Assembly (NCBI GenBank): GCA_947649935.1
Contig: CANSTR010000012.1
Location: 1 to 51,682, forward strand
Origin: an uncultured Clostridia bacterium
Lineage (GTDB): Bacteria > Bacillota > Clostridia > TANB77 > CAG-508
DNA length: 51,682 nt
Direction of reading: 5' to 3'
Shown here one piece after another: positions 47,822 through 51,682 of this stretch. The stretch's first letter is position 1. Every line of letters starts with the position of its first letter. The notes below the pieces were generated by a model. The model saw only the letters and a program-made list of their open reading frames with translations. It was not told where the DNA came from and made no database searches. Made by a program: the position numbers and the translations under genes.

Positions 47822-48006
47822 TCACTTAGAGTATATATTATATTTTTTTATTTGTCAACACTTTTAGTGAAATATTTTGTATTATTTTTTACTTATAGTG
47901 TTGAAACCCTTGGGGTTCTAAGCAAAAAAATAAAAAAAATTTTTAAATTCTATTGACAAATTGCACTCATAGTGTGTATAATATATGTATTATGTAACTT
48001 TAAGTG
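47822..48006. promoter_or_regulatory. CI/Cro divergent promoter region with five operators
   Basis: Leftward promoter: TTGACA (47858-47853), 17 bases, TATACT (47835-47830). Rightward promoter: TTGACA (47953-47958), 18 bases, TATAAT (47977-47982). CACT-NNN-AGTG-like sites at 47823-47833 (over the leftward -10), 47859-47869 (at its -35), 47891-47900, 47964-47974 (between rightward -35 and -10) and 47997-48006. The spacing implies mutual repression by CI and Cro. Confidence 0.82.
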
Positions 48007-48018
48007 AGGTTTTGTTAT

Positions 48019-48369
48019 ATGAATAGAATTAAATTATTAAGGGAAAAAAACAATTGGTCACAAAATCAATTAGCTTCTAAAATGCATTGTGCCCCTAGCA
48101 GTATCGCAATGTATGAAAAAGAAGAAAGGAAACCCAGTTTAGAGGTTCTTATAAAATTATCAGAAATCTTTGAATGTAGCATAGACTATATCTTAGGAAA
48201 ATCCGATATACGAAATCCAGAAAAAGAGATTGAATTTGACCCTAGCAAACTATATATAGGGCTATCCGCAAAAGATTACGAAAATATTACTGAAACCCAA
48301 ATAAAACAAATTGAAGAATTGGCAAAAGTAATATTGAAAGATAACTTAAAGAAAAATCAAAAAGATTAA
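48019..48369 (+). CDS. CI-like XRE repressor of lysogeny
   Basis: 116 residues from ATG 48019 (GAGG upstream). MNRIKLLREKNNWSQNQLASKMHCAPSSIAMYEKEERKPSLEVLIKLSEIFECSIDYILGKSD is a classic XRE HTH, followed by a short C-terminal tail without a LexA-type peptidase. With the ImmA-like gene downstream, inactivation by proteolysis via ImmA (as in ICEBs1) is more likely than self-cleavage. Confidence 0.88.
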   Translation: MNRIKLLREKNNWSQNQLASKMHCAPSSIAMYEKEERKPSLEVLIKLSEIFECSIDYILGKSDIRNPEKEIEFDPSKLYIGLSAKDYENITETQIKQIEELAKVILKDNLKKNQKD

Positions 48370-48389
48370 AAACTATAAGGAGATCAACT

Positions 48390-48812
48390 ATGGAATTAAA
48401 CAGACTATATGATATAGCTGATAATGAACACATAATCATGCATGATTGGCACATAGAAGACTGCAATGGTATCTATCTAAACTATGATCAAATAAATGTT
48501 ATCGCTTTAGATTACGACGAATTAGGTACCTACATAGACGAAAAATGTACACTAGCCGAAGAACTAGGACATTATTACATGGATGCTAAATATAATTATC
48601 AGACTACCAATAATATCTTAAAATCAAAACAAGAATATCGAGCAAAAAAATGGTCCTACTCTATACTTGTACCTTTTGAAAAATTAAAATCAGCTATAAA
48701 AAATGGATTCCACGAAATTTACCAATTAGCAGATTACTTTGAAGTCACTTACGAATATATGCAAAATGCTATAGATTTTTATCAGTCAAAATATGGAATC
48801 ATCATACCCTAA
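48390..48812 (+). CDS. ImmA/IrrE-type metallopeptidase
   Basis: 140 residues. TLAEELGHYYMDA holds the zinc-peptidase helix; the first His of HExxH is replaced by Ala (AEELGH), a variant seen in many clostridial prophage ImmA-like proteins. GGAG before the ATG. It lies 20 bases after the repressor gene and probably cleaves it on induction. Confidence 0.82.
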   Translation: MELNRLYDIADNEHIIMHDWHIEDCNGIYLNYDQINVIALDYDELGTYIDEKCTLAEELGHYYMDAKYNYQTTNNILKSKQEYRAKKWSYSILVPFEKLKSAIKNGFHEIYQLADYFEVTYEYMQNAIDFYQSKYGIIIP

Positions 48813-48956
48813 TTTTATATACCCTTCAAACGCACGAGAAGGGCTCAAATTTTGATTTTGAATCAAAAATAATAAAATTATACGTTAAATAAAAAATATT
48901 CGCTCTACGGGCAAATATCTTTGAAATATAAAATTTTAAGAAAGGAGATTACGGAT

Positions 48957-49244
48957 ATGGGATTTTTTAAAACCGAGGAGGAAAAACAACAAATCAAAGA
49001 AGAAAAAGCCAGAAAGATACTTGAAAAATATGAATTAGAAAATCTTTCAAGTGAATATACTAATGCTGTAAAAAATATCAATAGTGAATTAGCTGGGTCA
49101 GGATTAATTGAATTTGGAAATTTATTAGCACCTGATACTAATACATCTTTAGCAAATCATACACAATTTTTAAACGCTATTGTTCAACAAAACTGGATTA
49201 TAATTAGACAATTAGACGAAATTAGTAAAAAGTTAGACAAGTAA
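48957..49244 (+). CDS. Small lysogeny-region protein, unknown
   Basis: 95 residues from ATG 48957 (AAGGAGA upstream): MGFFKTEEEKQQIKEEKARKILEKYELENLSSEY, then a helical part ending QLDEISKKLDK. Common downstream of CI/ImmA in clostridial phages; function unknown. Followed by a terminator. Confidence 0.65.
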   Translation: MGFFKTEEEKQQIKEEKARKILEKYELENLSSEYTNAVKNINSELAGSGLIEFGNLLAPDTNTSLANHTQFLNAIVQQNWIIIRQLDEISKKLDK

Positions 49245-49258
49245 ATTTTACAAAAGAC

Positions 49259-49291
49259 AAAACAGTATTCCCAAAAAAATACTGTTTTTTA
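49259..49291 (+). terminator. Terminator of the lysogeny operon
   Basis: AAACAGTATT / AATACTGTTT stem followed by TTTTTATT on the plus strand. Confidence 0.85.
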
Positions 49292-49932
49292 TTACAAAAA
49301 TCCTACTTTTGTTATTTTAAATTGGTTTTGTTAGCGTTTTGTTATGGACTTCCGTCTTACTCTCCCAATGGTTACACCTATTTTCATAACAAAAAAAGCC
49401 AATTTTTTTTAAAATTCTTATATATTTATATTATTTATTATATATTACTCTACTATACCTATATATATATTCTTTAATATAGAAAAGATAAATATATAGT
49501 AGGTGGAGAGTATATAGTATAGTAATATCAAGGGTTTTAGGCATAACAAAAACTTTAAAAATTTATTTTGAAAAAATTTTAAAATCGAGCAAACGCAGTA
49601 ATAGAAAGCGATACAGAATAACATAAAAAATAACAAAAACAAGATTTTTAAGGTCGTTTTTGTTATGGCAGTTGACGTAATGAAAAACGACACGTACATT
49701 TTAGGGCATTTTAGAACAATTCGGGGTGCAACTCTACTCACATAAAAGACTTTAGTAAAATATAGTACATTTTAGTAAATCAAATTTGGCTAAAATTTTT
49801 CGCTAATTTTTTACTTTTTCATTCATTTGATAATTCAAAAATAAACTACGTACAAAATAGTAAAGTTTAGTACAATTCCGTAAAGGAGCAGTGAAATTTA
49901 GTAAATAAAAATTAATTATAAGGAGGTCCAAA
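49292..49932. other. Gene-free stretch before the integrase, with phased TAGTA repeats and a long hairpin
   Basis: No convincing gene in 640 bases. A long imperfect hairpin lies at 49444-49526 (ATTACTCTACTATA against TATAGTATAGTAAT). TAGTA recurs exactly every 10 bp at 49753, 49763 and 49773, and again at 49858, 49868, (49878 CCGTA), (49889 CAGTG) and 49899, just upstream of the integrase ribosome site. Helical phasing suggests a protein-binding array, perhaps for control of int. Confidence 0.6.
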
Positions 49933-51231
49933 ATGAAAGTCGGAATTAGAACAAACAAATTAAAAAATGGCTTTTCATATACTGTATTCTTAGATTACGG
50001 CATTGTGAATGGTCATCGCAAAAGAGAACCACTGGAAACATATTCTAATAAAAAAGACGCACAAAATTATCAAGCAAAAGTACAAACAGAAATCAATAAT
50101 AATACATTTATACATATTCCCGATATTACCTTTTCGGAAGCCATAGATGAATGGATGGAAAACTACGTTGCAAACGAATGTGAATTAAATACTGCCGAAA
50201 GTTATCGAACCATAAACGAAAAGTATTTAAAACCTATTTTAGGGCATATTCCATTTAAAATAATCAGTAGTCCAAAAGGAATAGATATTATAAATGATTA
50301 TTACAATTACATTCGATTTGAACTAAATAACCAAACAGATCCAAAAACGAACGAGCCTTTGAAAAATCTGTCTTATTCTTCAGCAAAACATCATCGCGCA
50401 CAAATATCAGGTATTTTTACGTACTTCATGAAAAATAAAAAAATAATAGACAATATCTCTAAAAATACCACGATTCCCAAAGATAATAACGAAAAATTAA
50501 AAGACATCATTATTGATGATATTGAATCAGTTGGAGATGATACTTTACTAGAAGATGAACAATCTTTAACGCCTAAGCAAGCAGTTTCAATCTTAAATTT
50601 ATTTATGAATACATCTATGATGGTACCTGTCGCGCTAGCCATGTTTTTAGGCTTACGTCGTAGTGAAACATGTGGATTATTGAAATCAAAATTAGATAAA
50701 GAAAATCGCAGAATTACCATAAACGCTTCTCGTGTTAGATGTGGGAACAATGAAATTTATAAAAAAAGAAATAAAAATAAATCATCCAGTAGAATATTAT
50801 ATTTACCAAAAATACTTATGGATATTATTTTATTAGATGAAAAACGCCAGGAAAAAAATAAACTGATTTTTGGAGAAAACTATATTGATTCAAAATTTTT
50901 ATGCGTTATGGATGACGGACATGCCATAAATGTTGACTACATTAGCCACAAATTTAAAAGTGAATTTGATAAATTTATAGAAAATGAAAAAGAAAAAGCC
51001 ATTGAAAATAATACTAAATTTGATTTCCCATACATAACTTATCATAAATTACGTCATCTTAATATAACAGCCTTGTTAGAAAATGGTGCCGAATTAGTAG
51101 ATGTTCAAAAGAACGCTGGTCACTCCGTTATCAATACAACCATGCACTATACGCATCAATATACCGAAAACAAAAAAGAAATTGCCAATAAAATAGACGA
51201 AGTTTTTAGTCCATATATTCAATTAAAATAA
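49933..51231 (+). CDS. int: Tyrosine site-specific recombinase (integrase)
   Basis: 432 residues. N-terminal arm-binding AP2-like domain (YTVFLDYGIVNGHRKREPLETYSNKKDAQNYQ), SAM-like core-binding domain (FSEAIDEWMENYV...TAESYRTINEKYLKPILGHIPFKII), and the catalytic domain with GLRRSE (Arg), YHKLRHLNIT (His-x-x-Arg), NAGHSVINTT (His) and MHYTHQY (nucleophile Tyr). AAGGAGG precedes the ATG. It lies next to attR and should integrate into tRNA-Tyr through the 56-bp core. Confidence 0.95.
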   Translation: MKVGIRTNKLKNGFSYTVFLDYGIVNGHRKREPLETYSNKKDAQNYQAKVQTEINNNTFIHIPDITFSEAIDEWMENYVANECELNTAESYRTINEKYLKPILGHIPFKIISSPKGIDIINDYYNYIRFELNNQTDPKTNEPLKNLSYSSAKHHRAQISGIFTYFMKNKKIIDNISKNTTIPKDNNEKLKDIIIDDIESVGDDTLLEDEQSLTPKQAVSILNLFMNTSMMVPVALAMFLGLRRSETCGLLKSKLDKENRRITINASRVRCGNNEIYKKRNKNKSSSRILYLPKILMDIILLDEKRQEKNKLIFGENYIDSKFLCVMDDGHAINVDYISHKFKSEFDKFIENEKEKAIENNTKFDFPYITYHKLRHLNITALLENGAELVDVQKNAGHSVINTTMHYTHQYTENKKEIANKIDEVFSPYIQLK

Positions 51232-51268
51232 TAAGTATATTTTCTAAAACTTTCTATTTTTTACGCCC

Positions 51269-51294
51269 ACTTTGGACAAGTTTTGGACAAGTAA
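51269..51294 (+). repeat. Right arm-type integrase repeat
   Basis: Identical in 26 bases to 9227-9252: two direct TTTGGACAAG units, same orientation. See the left copy. Confidence 0.7.
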
Positions 51295-51312
51295 GACAAT
51301 TTTAAGTAAAAT

Positions 51313-51339
51313 TAAAAACACTTCCGATTTCTCGAAAGT
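51313..51339 (-). terminator. Phage-supplied terminator for the tRNA-Tyr transcript
   Basis: Minus-strand ACTTTCGA-GAAA-TCGGAAGT followed by GTTTTTAATTTT, just beyond the tRNA 3' end and inside the prophage. It replaces the host terminator that integration moved to the left side of attL. Confidence 0.7.
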
Positions 51340-51352
51340 ATTGATTTTTCAA

Positions 51353-51408
51353 TGGTGGGCAGGGTTGGATTCGAACCAACGTAGACTCTCGTCGCCAGAT
51401 TTACAGTC
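51353..51408 (-). repeat. attR (core of 56 bp within tRNA-Tyr)
   Basis: Identical to 9058-9113. The repeat restores the 3' part of the tRNA gene, so integration leaves it intact. Confidence 0.95.
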
Positions 51409-51438
51409 TGGTGCCATTAACCACTCGACCACCTACCC
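51353..51438 (-). tRNA. tRNA-Tyr (GTA)
   Basis: 86 nt including the encoded CCA. Acceptor GGGTAGG/CCTGCCC (one T-G pair), anticodon loop CTGTAAA, long variable arm as in bacterial tRNA-Tyr, T-arm GTTGG TTCGAAT CCAAC. Target of prophage integration. Confidence 0.96.
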
Positions 51439-51468
51439 ATATTAATTTTATTCATCCTGAAAAAATCA

Positions 51469-51545
51469 TGGTGCACCATCAAGGATTCGAACCTTGGACC
51501 CACCGGTTATGAGCCGGTTGCTCTGACCAGCTGAGCTAATGGTGC
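51469..51545 (-). tRNA. tRNA-Met (CAT)
   Basis: 77 nt with CCA encoded. Acceptor GCACCAT/ATGGTGC, anticodon loop CTCATAA, T-loop TTCGAAT. An elongator Met or a CAT-Ile tRNA cannot be separated from sequence alone. It is 30 bases upstream of tRNA-Tyr and probably co-transcribed. Confidence 0.92.
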
Positions 51546-51682
51546 AATTCCTCAATGCATGTTCTATTATAAACTAACAATACTAATCTGTCAATACCTA
51601 AATTTAAATTTTTTATAATTAAATAAAAAATGTCCATTCAAAAAATAATAGCAACAAAAAATCAATATATAATTTATGCAAC
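51546..51682. other. AT-rich intergenic end of window
   Basis: No gene or clear signal seen beyond AT-rich sequence upstream of the tRNAs; it may hold their promoter. Confidence 0.4.

Larger units (their letters stand above)
9058..51408. mobile_element. Siphovirus-type prophage in tRNA-Tyr
   Basis: About 42.3 kb bounded by 56-bp identical repeats derived from the tRNA-Tyr 3' end. It contains integrase, CI/Cro/ImmA lysogeny genes, replication genes, terminase, portal, capsid, tail, holin and amidase genes in standard order. All structural and lysis modules are present, so it could be functional. Three genes needed for growth or release (portal, amidase and the early P-loop ATPase) are readable only with the +1 shift at CGG. 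Confidence 0.95.

Noticed and set aside
48390..48812. ImmA-like gene as inactivated because of AEELGH
   Set aside because: From family knowledge this variant is frequent in prophage ImmA-like proteins, so it is not taken as decay.
49445..49741. 98-codon hydrophobic minus ORF
   Set aside because: No ribosome site, AT-rich low-complexity residues, and it overlaps a long hairpin and repeats; likely chance.

Overview
The window is AT-rich Firmicutes DNA, most likely from an uncultured gut-type member of the Clostridia. Pointers are a threonyl-tRNA synthetase without a TGS domain under a T-box leader, MltG, a GH25 lysozyme, clostridial-type prepilin and SpoVS sequences, strong AGGAGG ribosome sites and clostridial phage families. 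No species can be named from the sequence alone.

Layout. Positions 1-9057 are chromosome, all on the minus strand: a partial prepilin-like gene, a secreted CAP-domain protein, thrS with its T-box leader and three REP-like palindromes, a membrane-anchored protein, a GH25 lysozyme with four repeats, mltG and a GH18-derived SH3 protein. Positions 9058-51408 are an integrated siphovirus-type prophage of about 42.3 kb, bounded by 56-bp direct repeats (attL 9058-9113, attR 51353-51408). The repeats are the 3' part of a tRNA-Tyr gene, which is intact at the right end. A tRNA-Met gene follows.

Prophage order from left to right: a left accessory zone (an HTH/Spo0E-like fusion, two short degenerate CRISPR-like arrays, two operons sharing a duplicated palindromic operator, and a protein of seven zinc-ribbon repeats with an AP2-like insert); then, on the minus strand, lysis genes, tail fibre with deacetylase domain, tail, tape measure, tail chaperones, a moron pocket with a zinc-ribbon membrane gene and an Fst-like type I toxin-antitoxin module, tail tube, head completion, capsid, scaffold, a MuF-type toxin fusion, portal and terminase; then a late regulator, many small early genes, a methyltransferase, a DEAD-box helicase and a nuclease; an iteron-type candidate origin beside a DUF927 ATPase; recombination and ssDNA genes including SpoVS; Xis-, Cro- and CI-like regulators with shared operators, ImmA, and the integrase next to attR.

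The most unusual signal crosses the chromosome/prophage boundary. CGG is almost absent as an in-frame codon. I found seven in-frame CGG codons in credible genes, and six sit exactly where the reading frame breaks. In each of the six, skipping the C and reading the next three bases as glycine (GGA five times, GGG once) restores a conserved family motif: prepilin NGITLIALVV, amidase SRPGTKL, portal MGQTF, zinc ribbon CPMCGRKF, methyltransferase LFGNKR and Walker A GEPGSGKT. This suggests +1 (quadruplet) decoding of CGGR in this organism, or else a very specific sequence artefact. The seventh CGG lies in an atypical, probably recently acquired gene (14449-14757).
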